A stretch of 64,000 nt of DNA from JAMLHH01 sp037189845 (GCA_037189845.1 JBBCIS010000008.1:620001-684000); one strand, 5' to 3'. Positions 36,194-46,400 are shown, counted from the stretch's first letter. The notes: generated by a model not told the origin, from the sequence alone. Program-made: numbers and translations.

Positions 36194-36640
36194 ATGATCA
36201 ACATGGATGAACTTTTCATGCGGGAAGCTATCAGGCAGGCTTCTTATGCATTGCAGGATAATGAAATTCCGATAGGCGCAGTGGTAGTTTATAAGGATAA
36301 AATCATTGCCCGCGCATACAATCAGGTCGAAAGATTAAAAGATGTCACCGCTCACGCAGAGATGATTGCCATCACTTCTGCTTCGGAATATGTAGGCGGG
36401 AAATTCTTACAGGATTGCGTGTTATATGTCACACTCGAGCCATGCATCATGTGTATAGGCGCTATCAGACACGCCAGGTTCAAAAAAATAGTATTCGGCA
36501 CCCATGATAAAAGACACATTATGCCGGGAAGATGGTCTGTTATGTTGCAGAACACTGATATCGAAGAAGGTGTGCTGGCGGCAGATTGTCAAAAGCTACT
36601 GGATGATTTCTTTCTGGCCAAAAGAAGCCTGAAAGGATAA
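36194..36640 (+). CDS. tadA: tRNA-specific adenosine-34 deaminase TadA, 148 aa
   Basis: Cytidine-deaminase-fold enzyme that makes inosine at the wobble position of tRNA-Arg(ACG). The zinc site is VTAHAEM with His54 and catalytic Glu56, and LEPCIMCIGAIRHARF with Cys84 and Cys87. The residue context EIPIGAVVV and HARFKKIVFGTHD is typical of TadA. An in-frame ATG at codon 4 (MDELFMREAIRQA) is an alternative start that matches the family better. It follows the methyltransferase by 2 bp. Closed by the terminator at 36682-36708. Confidence 0.93.
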   Translation: MINMDELFMREAIRQASYALQDNEIPIGAVVVYKDKIIARAYNQVERLKDVTAHAEMIAITSASEYVGGKFLQDCVLYVTLEPCIMCIGAIRHARFKKIVFGTHDKRHIMPGRWSVMLQNTDIEEGVLAADCQKLLDDFFLAKRSLKG

Positions 36641-36681
36641 GATCTTCCGGGTTTCAGTGATTGCATTTTACAGAAACCAAT

Positions 36682-36708
36682 AAAACCGAAGCCGGAAACT
36701 CCGGTTTT
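36682..36708. terminator. Bidirectional terminator between tadA and the SDR gene
   Basis: AAAACCG pairs with CGGTTTT (7 bp) with an inner CCGG/CCGG stem, giving a T tract at the 3' side and an A tract at the 5' side. It lies between two convergent genes and can serve both strands. Confidence 0.65.
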
Positions 36709-36722
36709 ACCGACTAAGATTC

Positions 36723-37523
36723 TTAAGATTTCTTTTTCTCTCTTGCTCCCGGCAATACCCGTTTCATCAGAGCTCCGGTCAGATTTCTTGCAGCATCTCT
36801 ACTCAATAAACGATGCGTCAGGAATACCTGTAGCTTATTGCTGACTCCCGGCACTACAAATGCTTCTTTGCCCAACTTGTCCAATGCCAGTTTGACCACA
36901 GGAGCAGCTTTCATTACCATTGGATTATCCTTCATAGATTTGGTCATTTCTGACTCTGTCATACCCGGACACAATGCCAGCACATCCACTCCTTTAGGTG
37001 AAAACTCGTAGTTCATACTTTCTGCCAGAGATAATAGATAAGCCTTTGTTGCTCCATAGTGCGATAAAAATGGTGTAGCCTGGAATGCACTCGAAGAAGC
37101 AGTGAATATAATTCCACCTTTTCCTCTCGTCAACAGGGGTTTGGCCAGCTCATAAGAAATGATAAACGGAGCTTCTACATTCAGCCTGAGCATCTGAATA
37201 TTTCTTTCCAGGTCACCACGGTAAAAATGACCTTCACAATTCATCCCGGCATTATTGACGATCAACCCTACTTCAAGATCACTGATTTGTTGTTCCAGCT
37301 GTGGAAAAAACCCTTCTTTGGATAAATCCAACGCTACAACTCTCACTTCTATGTTGTACTTCAGCTTCAGCTCCTGAGCCAACTGTTCCATTAACTCGGC
37401 TCTTCTTGCAACTAATATAAGATTCAATCCTTTGGCTGCAATCTGACGCGCATATTCCACTCCTATTCCGCTGGATGCGCCTGTCACCAATGCCCATGGT
37501 CCGTATTTTTCTCTGAAAGACAT
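36723..37523 (-). CDS. Short-chain dehydrogenase/reductase, 266 aa
   Basis: Rossmann-fold NAD(P)(H)-dependent oxidoreductase. The cofactor motif TGASSGIG is at residues 14-21, NNAG at 90-93, and the active site has Ser145 region TASSSAFQATPFLSHYGATK with Tyr156 and Lys160. The Arg40-Arg41 pair after strand 2 favours NADP(H). The C-terminal basic tail PGAREKKKS is unremarkable. The substrate is unknown; the family resembles the 17-beta-hydroxysteroid dehydrogenase-like acyl reductases. Driven by a strong Bacteroidota promoter upstream (37546-37575). Confidence 0.88.
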   Translation of the reverse strand: MSFREKYGPWALVTGASSGIGVEYARQIAAKGLNLILVARRAELMEQLAQELKLKYNIEVRVVALDLSKEGFFPQLEQQISDLEVGLIVNNAGMNCEGHFYRGDLERNIQMLRLNVEAPFIISYELAKPLLTRGKGGIIFTASSSAFQATPFLSHYGATKAYLLSLAESMNYEFSPKGVDVLALCPGMTESEMTKSMKDNPMVMKAAPVVKLALDKLGKEAFVVPGVSNKLQVFLTHRLLSRDAARNLTGALMKRVLPGAREKKKS

Positions 37524-37545
37524 TTTTTAGATTTTTGAATATCTC

Positions 37546-37575
37546 CAAAGATAGCTGTACGACTGCAAACCCAAA
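37546..37575 (-). promoter_or_regulatory. Bacteroidota -33/-7 promoter for the SDR gene
   Basis: On the minus strand, TTTG (37575-37572) is followed after 18 bp by TATCTTTG (37553-37546). Both elements match the TTTG/TAnnTTTG consensus, about 22 bp before the ATG at 37523. This is the best complete promoter in the window. Confidence 0.65.
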
Positions 37576-37680
37576 ACCATTTTCAGGCAGAAATTTGAAA
37601 TCATTCATTTATCTGAACCGGTATTATCTCAAACAAAAAGCGCTTCCGGAGAAGTGCCTGTATAAATTTGCGGACTATTT

Positions 37681-38106
37681 TTAATTAAACCATGACCATG
37701 TCTGCCACGGAATTCTGGATAATACCAGCAATAATCCTAATGTATAGAATATCAGAATAGGCTTGGTGGCAGCTTCTGCTGCAGATCTTTTCAGTTTTGC
37801 ATGTCCCACTGTGACCAAAGCTACCGCTAACAATCCCACAAAAGGATGTTCTACCGTAAACAATCGCAGTAACGAATCACCCATGAATCCACCTTCTGAC
37901 AATGTTGCAAAACCTCTCGGAGAAACAAAGTATAATATCAACCCTACCAAAAACTGAGTGTGTAATAATATCATAGATATTTTTGCCACTTTCCTGGTCG
38001 TATCGTTGACTGGTTTGTTGACCAATGCCAAAACTATCGTCACTAACAAACCAATGATGACAGCTATAGCCAATGTCGAGTGTAAATGTAAAATTCCTGT
38101 GTACAT
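37681..38106 (-). CDS. Four-helix membrane protein, 141 aa
   Basis: Start MYTGILHLHSTLAIAVIIGL, with a His-rich first helix (residues 6-27), then helices at about 45-65 (AKISMILLHTQFLVGLILYF), 85-105 (EHPFVGLLAVALVTVGH) and 117-133 (PILIFYTLGLLLVLS). Histidines sit in three helices (HLHS, LLHTQ, VEHP and VGHAK), a layout that could ligate haem, as in small cytochrome b-like proteins; this is inference. The frame extends to 38205, overlapping the azurin gene, so ATG 38106 is chosen. Co-transcribed with azurin and the acyltransferase. Confidence 0.75.
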   Translation of the reverse strand: MYTGILHLHSTLAIAVIIGLLVTIVLALVNKPVNDTTRKVAKISMILLHTQFLVGLILYFVSPRGFATLSEGGFMGDSLLRLFTVEHPFVGLLAVALVTVGHAKLKRSAAEAATKPILIFYTLGLLLVLSRIPWQTWSWFN

Positions 38107-38150
38107 AGTGTTTTCTGTTTTAATCCTTTCTAAAGGTATTTCAATTTTTA

Positions 38151-38672
38151 TTAGATAACAATGAACTTTCCTTTCATGATACCATAATGCCCCGGAAATG
38201 TACATAAGAATTCATATTCTCCTTTCTCAGGTGCAGTAAAAGTAATGGTATCAGATTCGCCGCCACCCAGCATCTTAGTATGCACAATTACATCTGTGCC
38301 TGCATCTTTAGGAATATAATCATTGTCACCTGCAAAGGATGCTTTCTGACCAAAATCGCTCAGCTTCACGCCTTTATTCAACAGCACCCAGTTGTGACCC
38401 ATCATTTTCACAGATGTAGTTCCTGTGTGGTTCAGCGTAAGGGTTACCTCCTGCCCTGCTCTTACTTTGATTTCTTTCACATCAAACCTCATCTGGTCAT
38501 TGGAATTGACCGTGATAGCTATCTGAGGTGTTTCCGGTACATCATCAGATTCAATCATGCTTTTCGGAACTTCAGACGATGTTGAAGATTCATTGTTCGA
38601 ACTCTGACATGCCCCTGTCAGCAACAGACAGACTAATACCCATCCTGCATTTTTCATTCCCTTTCTCATCAT
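38151..38672 (-). CDS. Azurin-like blue copper lipoprotein, 173 aa
   Basis: Lipoprotein signal with lipobox LTGAC (Cys22), then a Ser/Asn-rich linker and the azurin cupredoxin domain from about residue 50. The copper ligands of type 1 copper are all present: His93 in MMGHNWVLL, Cys157 in EFLCTFPGHYGIMKG, His162 and Met166. The N-terminal azurin motif is NSNDQMRFDVKEI. Small periplasmic electron carrier, here anchored to a membrane by lipid. It is preceded by the acyltransferase gene (14 bp) and followed by the four-helix His-rich membrane protein, which could be its redox partner. No terminal oxidase or denitrification gene is in the window. Confidence 0.92.
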   Translation of the reverse strand: MMRKGMKNAGWVLVCLLLTGACQSSNNESSTSSEVPKSMIESDDVPETPQIAITVNSNDQMRFDVKEIKVRAGQEVTLTLNHTGTTSVKMMGHNWVLLNKGVKLSDFGQKASFAGDNDYIPKDAGTDVIVHTKMLGGGESDTITFTAPEKGEYEFLCTFPGHYGIMKGKFIVI

Positions 38673-38686
38673 ACTTATATTTTAGG

Positions 38687-40060
38687 TTACTTGACTTTGT
38701 ACTTCAATTTGATGAAATACATTTCGAAATACTCAAAACACCATTTAGAGATATACCACAATAATGGCAGATATATAACCAGCGTAAAAATTTCAGCAAA
38801 CAGCTGACTTCCCACCAGACCCACATAATCTCCAAAGAACATTGAAATTGCTTTTGTGCTCAGCTTGTTTACTTTTACCATAACCGGAATTGAAAACAAA
38901 ATGATAAACATCAGTAAAGGATAGTGAAACAGGTAAGCTCCATAAGTAATTTTCCCTGTATATACCATTTTTTCATTTCTCATGAAATTTAGGAAAGGTT
39001 TGTTTCTGATACAACTCATGACTATCAGGAATGACAGGAAATTGACAATTGTATAAATGTATACAAAATGATAATTCTCTATCAGGACAAGATGCTCTGA
39101 AACTGATCTGTAGAATTTTACAAACCAGATCGGAAAGATCTCCATCGTCTTTCTGAGGATCGGATCAACTTTCGCCATTTCTACTAAATGAGAAGCCTCA
39201 ACATGTGATGCAGTATAAATTCCATTGGCAGTAACGATCACCAAAAATCCTAAAAATGCCCACCAGAACCATTTTTTAGCATCTTTAATCCATTCAAATT
39301 TCCACAATGCCAGCGCCATACCAAAAGCCAGACAGTCCAGCTGACACCAGGTTGCTCTAAGTATGATTACTGCGATCCAGCTTTCCTTCATAAAATCATT
39401 GTCCTGAAAATATCCCGAATATGCCGGTGTATAGGCAAGATGATCAAAATAAAGATAGCTAGCCAATCGGGCCAATGGAGACAAGACAATAATACCGATG
39501 ACTACTTTTTTAAGATTTTCTTTACTCAGGAAGAAAACCAACAGCGGCAGGATCAGGTAAAATTGTTCTTCAACAGACAAAGACCACAGATGCGAAAGAA
39601 ACGGATTGAAATTAGGTTGTACATCCATCAGAAAATTAGCAATCTCCTTATAGTTATATGTGTACGACCAAAACAGCCACCAGTTGACCTGATACTCTTC
39701 TAAAAGACCTGATACCAAAGGAATTTTCGTAATACCAAATAACAGAACGATAATAGTCAAAACAGCTAAAAAGGTCCAATACAGAGGAAAAATCCTGTAA
39801 AATCTTTTCAGATAGAACTCTTTGATGTATTTCAGAAACGGATATCCTTTTTCTTTTTCTTTCAACAATAACATGGTCAAAAGAAAACCTGAAATCACAA
39901 AAAAAGATTGAAGTACCCACCATCCGTATGCAAAAGGTGTTCTTAAAAAGATAAACGGCACATGGTGCATGACTACAACAAAAGTTCCGAAAGCTCTATA
40001 CCCGTCCAGTGGTCCGAAATAAGCTCCGGTAGACGGCTTGGCCTGTGGTTGATCTGACAT
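38687..40060 (-). CDS. Acyltransferase 3 family membrane protein (OafA/YrhL type), 457 aa
   Basis: Integral-membrane O-acyltransferase. The conserved start is LDGYRAFGTFVVVMHHVPF with the catalytic His in MHH, followed by WWVLQSFFVISGFLLTMLLL and SLSVEEQFYLILPLLVFFLS. Around ten hydrophobic helices can be counted. It probably acetylates a sugar or glycolipid at the cell surface; the acceptor is unknown. No C-terminal SGNH domain is present. It heads an operon with the azurin gene 14 bp downstream. Confidence 0.92.
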   Translation of the reverse strand: MSDQPQAKPSTGAYFGPLDGYRAFGTFVVVMHHVPFIFLRTPFAYGWWVLQSFFVISGFLLTMLLLKEKEKGYPFLKYIKEFYLKRFYRIFPLYWTFLAVLTIIVLLFGITKIPLVSGLLEEYQVNWWLFWSYTYNYKEIANFLMDVQPNFNPFLSHLWSLSVEEQFYLILPLLVFFLSKENLKKVVIGIIVLSPLARLASYLYFDHLAYTPAYSGYFQDNDFMKESWIAVIILRATWCQLDCLAFGMALALWKFEWIKDAKKWFWWAFLGFLVIVTANGIYTASHVEASHLVEMAKVDPILRKTMEIFPIWFVKFYRSVSEHLVLIENYHFVYIYTIVNFLSFLIVMSCIRNKPFLNFMRNEKMVYTGKITYGAYLFHYPLLMFIILFSIPVMVKVNKLSTKAISMFFGDYVGLVGSQLFAEIFTLVIYLPLLWYISKWCFEYFEMYFIKLKYKVK

Positions 40061-40154
40061 TCAGTTAGTGGTTTTAGAACCCCTAATATCTAAGAATTAA
40101 ATGAATTATTACTGAATACTCTGTACTTTATTTAACATTGATGAAATCAAAGAA

Positions 40155-40292
40155 TCAAGAGTCATGCTTCGATAAACGCGGCAATTGAGATTCAAGATTG
40201 CTAAGCAAAATAGTATTGAGTACTGAAACTGCTAACACAACCGATATCAGCAAAAACGGCAGTTTGTGATCAATGAGTTTCGAGAACCTCAA
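40155..40292 (-). CDS. Small membrane ORF, 45 aa, non-ATG start
   Basis: Short open frame from TTG at 40292: LRFSKLIDHKLPFLLISVVL is a basic start followed by a hydrophobic helix (PFLLISVVLAVSVLNTILL), then a polar tail ending SQLPRLSKHDS. It looks like a single-pass membrane peptide, and the frame is open a few codons further upstream to a stop. It may be real, or the C-terminus of an eroded gene. No ATG is available. Confidence 0.3.
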   Translation of the reverse strand: MRFSKLIDHKLPFLLISVVLAVSVLNTILLSNLESQLPRLSKHDS

Positions 40293-40354
40293 CTCCCGGT
40301 CAAAGTGTGGACCGTCGTCTGTAGTTTAAAAGAAACTTTAAACCAGCCTACAAA

Positions 40355-41557
40355 CTAAGCAGGAACTTCCTCCAATGCTTTAAACGGACTTCTTACGATA
40401 TATGGTTTTGCACCAAATCTGTTTAAGACCTTGGGCAAAACACACTTATACCATGCTTTTTCCACCCGGATATAATTCACCATTTCTACCGGTTCTGCTC
40501 CGATAGTCGTTTTGATTTCTGTCGCTGTTCGCCCCAGAAAGAGCTGCTGATGCCGGCGCTGTATGCTATCGCTCACAAATTCAAACAACATTCTGTGATA
40601 CAATGGGATTTTTTCGTTGACAGCATAATCCATTCCTATAAAATGTACATATTGCTGGGCCCGTGTATAAAATGATGAGCTGAAACCCACTAATTGCCCT
40701 TCCCGGTAGAATACTTTTACTTCGAAATCATCTCCATACAGTTTTTTCATGGAGGAAAGATACCCTCCTGCCAGATGAGCCATGTTAAATGAGGCATGAT
40801 CAGCTACATTTCTGTACAAATGTAAAAGCTTATCTTCTTTAGCAATCAATTCTTCAGGATTCAAAGATTGAATGACCAGCCCTGCTGTTCCTTTAAATAC
40901 TTTTTTAACCCGCTGACGATACTTGGAAGACATATTGGCTACATAATCATCAAAATTTCTCCAGTTATCTTTCAGATTCAATATCAGATTAGGTTCCGTC
41001 TCCAGTTCCAGAAAGCCCTCTAATTGTGTATTTATTTCATCCTGTAAAGGTTCAAATCCGCTGTACATAATGTAAGTATTCTTACCATTCGGTAAGACCT
41101 GAATCATGTATCGGGTGACTACATTTAATATTTCAGTCTTTTCAGCTTCATCCATTTCAGGAAGAAAATGCAAACCATTATCCTCTGTACAAAAAACACT
41201 TCCACTTTGAAGCAACGGCAATTGCTTTCCTTTTGCCAGATACAGAAAAGGATAAATCACCGCACATTTTCCTTCATTTTTTGTTTTCCAGTTATTGACA
41301 GCATTGGACATGGAGAATAACAGATATTGAAAATATACAGCAGCAATATACTCCCCTTCTTTTTTCACCAGAACATAGTAGAAATTCAGCTGATCTTTAT
41401 GAATCTCTTCTACAACCTGCAAGTGTTCTGTTGTAGCATAAAAATGAACTCCTGCAAGCTGATTCCAGATTGATTCAGGCAACATAGATGCGTGACGATA
41501 GAGCTCTACCTCCGTCAAACTGTTTCCTTTCGGAGCAATTAACTGTGATGATGACAT
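40355..41557 (-). CDS. GNAT/FemAB-like N-acyltransferase, 400 aa
   Basis: Member of the double-GNAT, peptidogalycan-biosynthesis-like group. It shows LNLKDNWRNFDDYVANMSSK and YRQRVKKVFKGTAGLVIQSL and, later, FEVKVFYREGQLVGFSSSFY and YVHFIGMDYAVNEKIPLYHR, typical of proteins that transfer aminoacyl or acyl groups. The substrate is unknown. The frame is open to 41704, but that would overlap the divergent hydroxylase gene; ATG 41557 (MSSSQLIAPKGNSLTEV) is the natural start. A TATTTTCG near-consensus element is present between the two divergent genes. Confidence 0.75.
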   Translation of the reverse strand: MSSSQLIAPKGNSLTEVELYRHASMLPESIWNQLAGVHFYATTEHLQVVEEIHKDQLNFYYVLVKKEGEYIAAVYFQYLLFSMSNAVNNWKTKNEGKCAVIYPFLYLAKGKQLPLLQSGSVFCTEDNGLHFLPEMDEAEKTEILNVVTRYMIQVLPNGKNTYIMYSGFEPLQDEINTQLEGFLELETEPNLILNLKDNWRNFDDYVANMSSKYRQRVKKVFKGTAGLVIQSLNPEELIAKEDKLLHLYRNVADHASFNMAHLAGGYLSSMKKLYGDDFEVKVFYREGQLVGFSSSFYTRAQQYVHFIGMDYAVNEKIPLYHRMLFEFVSDSIQRRHQQLFLGRTATEIKTTIGAEPVEMVNYIRVEKAWYKCVLPKVLNRFGAKPYIVRSPFKALEEVPA

Positions 41558-41648
41558 ATTCTTCCCTGAAAAATTAAATATACTTCGAAAATAGAAAACA
41601 CAAAAAGGTTCGTAAAGTTTACTTAAATTAGAATTAAAAGTTATAAAA

Positions 41649-42203
41649 ATGTTAGGAGGTTTTATATCAGGATTAGTAGCTGCTAATGCAGCAGAATGGT
41701 ACATACATAAATATCTTTTACACGAAGATGCCCGTCAGAAAGACAGCTTCTGGAGATTTCACTGGGCAGAACATCATAAAACTGTCAGTAAGAACGACTT
41801 CAATGATCCTGATTATCAAAAAACAATATTTGAAATGTGGAATCCTCACAGCAAGGAAGCTTTTTCTCTGGCAACCGGAGCTATAGCGGTTTCTCCTTTA
41901 TTACCTTTATTTCCGGGATTTACTTTGGGCGTCTGGACATCTATTGCCAATTATTACAGAGTACATAAAAAAGCGCATGAAGATCCTGAATGGGGTTATA
42001 AATATCTTCCATGGCACTACGATCACCACATGGGCAGAGATCAGGAGAAAAACTGGTGCGTAACTTTTCCATTGTGGGATTATGTAATGGGAACAAGAGT
42101 ACCTTATAAAGGAACAGAAACAGAAGTCAAAGACATTGAACGGAAAAACAGAAAAAAAGCCAATCAGACAGCTACCACCGAAGCAAAATTGAATGCCGCA
42201 TAA
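41649..42203 (+). CDS. Fatty acid hydroxylase/sterol desaturase-family di-iron protein, 184 aa
   Basis: Short membrane-associated di-iron oxygenase. The His clusters are EWYIHKYLLH (HxxxxH), RFHWAEHHKT (HWAEHH) and PWHYDHHMG (HYDHH), the metal-binding pattern of the family. A hydrophobic middle segment (LATGAIAVSPLLPLFPGF) spans the membrane. The C-terminus is Lys/Ala-rich. It could hydroxylate a fatty acid or lipid; the substrate is not known. Divergent from the GNAT gene. Confidence 0.88.
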   Translation: MLGGFISGLVAANAAEWYIHKYLLHEDARQKDSFWRFHWAEHHKTVSKNDFNDPDYQKTIFEMWNPHSKEAFSLATGAIAVSPLLPLFPGFTLGVWTSIANYYRVHKKAHEDPEWGYKYLPWHYDHHMGRDQEKNWCVTFPLWDYVMGTRVPYKGTETEVKDIERKNRKKANQTATTEAKLNAA

Positions 42204-42250
42204 TGATGTGGCTCAAGGTTTGATAGTAAATGATGATTAAAGTACAGATC

Positions 42251-43075
42251 ATGAAAAAAATATCAGTTTCAGCAATAGTCTTAGCAAGTCTTGTCTTTGT
42301 TTATTCTTGCAACAATAATGAGGTTTCCAATAAAATCATCTCAGCAGATACTATTCAGTTTGAAACAAAAAACTATGATATAGCTGACAAAAGCCAGCAA
42401 TCTGATCCGGCTTTACAATCGCACTATCAATTATCTTATCCCGAAATCACTGATGATATTCCGGAAGCAGCACTGGAAAATATCAATGCATATTTTGCAG
42501 GTTTTATCCTGGATTCAGAGACACCTGTAAAAGAGTTTCCCAATATCAATAAGCAGGCACAAAAGCTTTTTCATGAATATGAGGAAGTCTATAAAGAATT
42601 TCCAGGAACCTCCACATGGATAGTAGATAAGAAAATTGAAATTGTATCCAAAACAGGTCCCCTTCTCACCATATCCTTTTCAGAATCATCCTATAAAGGT
42701 GGTGCACATCCGAATTCAAATACATTTTACAAAATTTTTGATCTGAATACCGGCAAGCTGGTGAACATCTATGAAATCATTGATTCTACTCAGATTGAAA
42801 AACTAAATGCAATCAGATTACAAACATTGAATGATCAGAAAAACAGCCTGATGCCGGACGGAGACTGGAAAACTTATATGTTTAAAGATGCTTTTGAACC
42901 AAATGGCACTTTCAATACCAATACGAATACAAAAATTTCAAAAGATACTATTGAATTTTACTACAACAGCTATGATATTGCAGCTTATGCCTTCGGCCCT
43001 ACTGCTATCAAAATTCCTGTAAGCGAGCTGAAGCCTCTTTTATTGAAGTCGTCTCCGTACTACAGTTATTTTTAA
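42251..43075 (+). CDS. DUF3298 lipoprotein (RsiV-like), 274 aa
   Basis: Signal peptide MKKISVSAIVLASLVFVYSC with the lipobox Cys as residue 20. The C-terminal half carries SESSYKGGAHPNSNTFYKIF and FDLNTGKLVNIYEII, then FYYNSYDIAAYAFGPTAIKI and PVSELKPLL, which match the DUF3298 domain also found in the anti-sigma factor RsiV. It lacks a membrane helix or sigma-binding part, so it is probably a periplasmic binding protein of unknown ligand, perhaps peptidoglycan-related as for RsiV. An ATG at 42230 is possible but gives a poorer signal. Ends at a 15-bp hairpin. Confidence 0.85.
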   Translation: MKKISVSAIVLASLVFVYSCNNNEVSNKIISADTIQFETKNYDIADKSQQSDPALQSHYQLSYPEITDDIPEAALENINAYFAGFILDSETPVKEFPNINKQAQKLFHEYEEVYKEFPGTSTWIVDKKIEIVSKTGPLLTISFSESSYKGGAHPNSNTFYKIFDLNTGKLVNIYEIIDSTQIEKLNAIRLQTLNDQKNSLMPDGDWKTYMFKDAFEPNGTFNTNTNTKISKDTIEFYYNSYDIAAYAFGPTAIKIPVSELKPLLLKSSPYYSYF

Positions 43076-43104
43076 TCAGGTATATTCAGAAGATTTTTTA
43101 ATGA

Positions 43105-43152
43105 AAAGCCAAAATAGATAGAAGTATTTTCCAATCTATTTTGGCTTTATAT
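43105..43152 (+). terminator. Intrinsic terminator after the DUF3298 gene
   Basis: AAAGCCAAAATAGAT pairs perfectly with ATCTATTTTGGCTTT (15 bp, 14-nt loop), followed by ATATTTAAA. Strong hairpin about 30 bp after the stop codon. Confidence 0.85.
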
Positions 43153-43433
43153 TTAAAGGTCTATAGGCTATTGAAAATAATCCAAGAGAATTATAGAATA
43201 GAGAAGTGGTTCTGTTCTTTCCCTGAATCTCTTGTTATTTTTGTAATATAGCACAAAAAGATTCCGGTCATTCTGCCTCTTTTTCACAATCATAATGTCT
43301 TTCAATATAACACCTGCCCTCTCAAAAACTGTCTTCTTATTCTAAAAATTCATCCAAAAAAATTCCTGAAAAGAAAGTAATTTCAGATATATCATAGCGT
43401 TTGTATTTTATAACACATCTTACACCTTTTACT
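43153..43433. other. Intergenic region and upstream sequence of the alpha-2-macroglobulin operon
   Basis: About 280 bp with no gene. It contains the TATTTTTG element at 43236-43243. Otherwise AT-rich with no further clear structure. Confidence 0.5.
43236..43243 (+). promoter_or_regulatory. Candidate -7 element for the A2M-pbpC operon
   Basis: TATTTTTG fits TAnnTTTG exactly, about 190 bp upstream of the ATG at 43434. The -33 region is weak. If real, the transcript has a long leader of about 185 nt. Confidence 0.4.
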
Positions 43434-46400
43434 ATGTTAACCTTCCTTCTTCCAAATAAAAACCATTGGTGGCTATTGTCCGCATTATTGGTCATTGCAA
43501 CCGGATTTACTGCCTGTCAGAAGAAAAATATCCGGGAGGTTGACAACGCATTTGCTGCGTATATTGAATCTTATACCACCGGGACAATTTCAAAATCTTC
43601 GGCCATTCAGATAAAATTGATGCCTGGGCTTGCTGGCGAACATCTACTTGATGAACCGCTAAAAGAGAATATTTTCAGCTTTTCTCCTAACATCAAAGGA
43701 ACAACTGTCTGGACGGATGAACGAACCATAGAGTTCAGACCGGAGCAGGATCTGCAACCCGGACAACTGTATGATATCAAAATGGAGCTCGGCAAGCTGG
43801 CGAAAGTTCCTAAAGATTTTAAATTATTTCAGTTCAATGTTAAAGTCATGGAACCGGCGTTTGCTGTCCGCCAGAACGGACTCATCACGGAAGGTAATTC
43901 CAATACTCACATGACGCTCACCGGACAAATAGAAACTGCTGATAAAGAGGATTCCTCTAAAGTCCAAAAGATATTATCTGCTTATCTCAATAAAAATTCC
44001 GTACCCGTAAAATGGACGCATGATGTCACAGGTCGTATCCATACTTTTAGAATTGCTCAGATAAAAAGAGAAAAATCGGCTACAAATCTTGAAATTACAT
44101 GGGATGGTGCGCCAATTGGGAGTAGTCTTCAGGATGGCATACTACTGGAAGTTCCGGCTATCGGGGATTTCAAAGTCATCAATATCGTTTCTGTCAATGA
44201 GATGGATCATTATGCCAAAATTCAGTTCTCTGCACCTATTAACGGTTCATCTGATTTGAGAGGATTGATCACGACCAACCCGGGTCTGGAGCTGGCATTC
44301 ACCATTCAGGGAAGCGAAGTACTCGCCTACCCGCCTGCCAACAACTGGGGAGATTTTACACTGACGGTACATCCCGGAATAGAAAATATCTGGAATGAAA
44401 AGCTGCCTAAAAAATATTCTGCCGCTATTCATTTTGAAGACAGAAAACCTTTTGTAAAAATCTTAGGCAAAGGTGAAATCATCCCTACTTCCGGAAAAAT
44501 CATTCTTCCTTTTGAAGCCAGTAACCTGAAAGCTGTAGATGTCACTATTGTCAAAATCTTTGAAAACAACATCCCGCAATTCTATCAGTCCAATAACTAC
44601 GATGAAGGAAATCAGCTCCGGCGGGTAGCAAAACCATTGTTGCAAAAAACGATTCAGCTGGATGAAGAGAAAGGGTTGAATCTTACCCGTACCAATCGCT
44701 TTTCTTTTGAACTGGGCAATGTGCTCAAAGCTGAGCCGGGTGCAATGTACAGAGTCACCATCGGTTTCAGACCAGAATATGCGCTATATAACTGTCCGGG
44801 AGGAAAAACCAGTGATGAATATGAAGATTACGAGTATTACGACAACGAATATGCACTGGATGATGATGGTCGTTTCTGGCAGAATTATGATGACTACTAT
44901 CCTTTCGGTTACAGCTGGGAAAACAGAGATAATCCGTGCCACAAATCCTATTACAACAAAGAACGCTGGGATACCCGCAATATCATTGCTTCCAATATAG
45001 GTATCGTAGCCAAAAGAGGTAATGACAAAAGCATGTTTGTATTTACGTCCAACCTGATTACTGCAGAACCTTCAGCCGGAACAGATATAGAGATTCTGAA
45101 TTATCAGCAACAAATTATCTTTCAGGGTAAAACCAACAACCAGGGAGTTCTGGAATTCAAATGTCCGGAAAAACCGTTTTTACTCATCGCAAAAAGAGCC
45201 AACGAAAAAGGTTATCTGAAACTGGATGAAGGCAATACTCAACTGCTCAGCCGCTTTGATGTATCGGGCAGCGAAACGACCAACGGCATCAAAGGAATGA
45301 TATATGGAGAAAGAGGCGTCTGGAGACCGGGAGATTCCTTGTTCATCAATTTTATTCTGGAAGATAAAGGGCTGAACATTCCTGCAGACCATCCTGTCGA
45401 GTTTACCTTGCATACCCCTCAGGGACAATTATTCAAAAAATTTATCGCCAGAAGCGGTATTTCAGGAATTTACACTTTCAAAACGGCTACGCTTCCAACC
45501 TCTCCGACAGGCAACTGGACTGCAAAGATAAAAGTAGGTGGTGCTACCTTTGAAAAACGTATCAAGATCGAAACCATCATGCCCAACAGGCTGAAAATCG
45601 ATCTAAATATTCCGGGCAATCAGATTTTACAACTTGGAGAAAAACAAACCATACAGCTGAATTCCATGTGGCTGTTTGGAGCTCCGGCTCAGAACTTACA
45701 GGCAAAAGCTGATGTCACCTTCACAAAAGAAAAAGAACCTTTCCCGGCTTACAAAGGATATGTTTTTGATGATCCGTCTGTCTATTTTAATCCGGTCAGC
45801 AAAACCGTTTTTGAAGGCAAGCTCAATGAATCAGGCCAGGCCACATTTACTCCGGATCTGAAAACAGAAGAAAAAGCTCCGGGAATGCTCAAAGCTTCTT
45901 TTTTAATCAAAGTTTTTGAACCGGGCGGAGCTTTCAGCTCGGATTACAGCTCTTTCAAATACAGCCCGTACAAAGCTTATGTAGGGTTCAAAGTTCCCAA
46001 AGGCAATGACAGCTGGGATTATCTTCAGACAGGAAAAAGCTATCAGATACCAGTCGTATCACTCAACGGAAACGGGCAACCCATCCCGGGTACATCTTCG
46101 CTCACAGCCAGGCTTTACAAGCTCGAATGGAGATGGTGGTGGGACGAATCCGGTGACAATGGCTCCAACTATGTCTCAGGTAACTATAAGCAATTAATCA
46201 AAACAGAAAAAATAGATATCTCCAATGGTAAAGGTTCATTCAAAACAAGTGTCAGCAGTGAAGCCTGGGGACGTTACCTTTTAGTAGTAGAAAATGAAGA
46301 AGGACACAGTGCCGGACAGGTCATTTATTTTGACGACCCTTACTGGCAGACCAGAAGCAGAAGTGATGATCCGAACTCAGAGACCTTATTATCTTTTACT

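Noticed and set aside
41558..41704. Longer start for the GNAT gene at 41704
   Set aside because: It would overlap the divergent hydroxylase gene and adds no family sequence.
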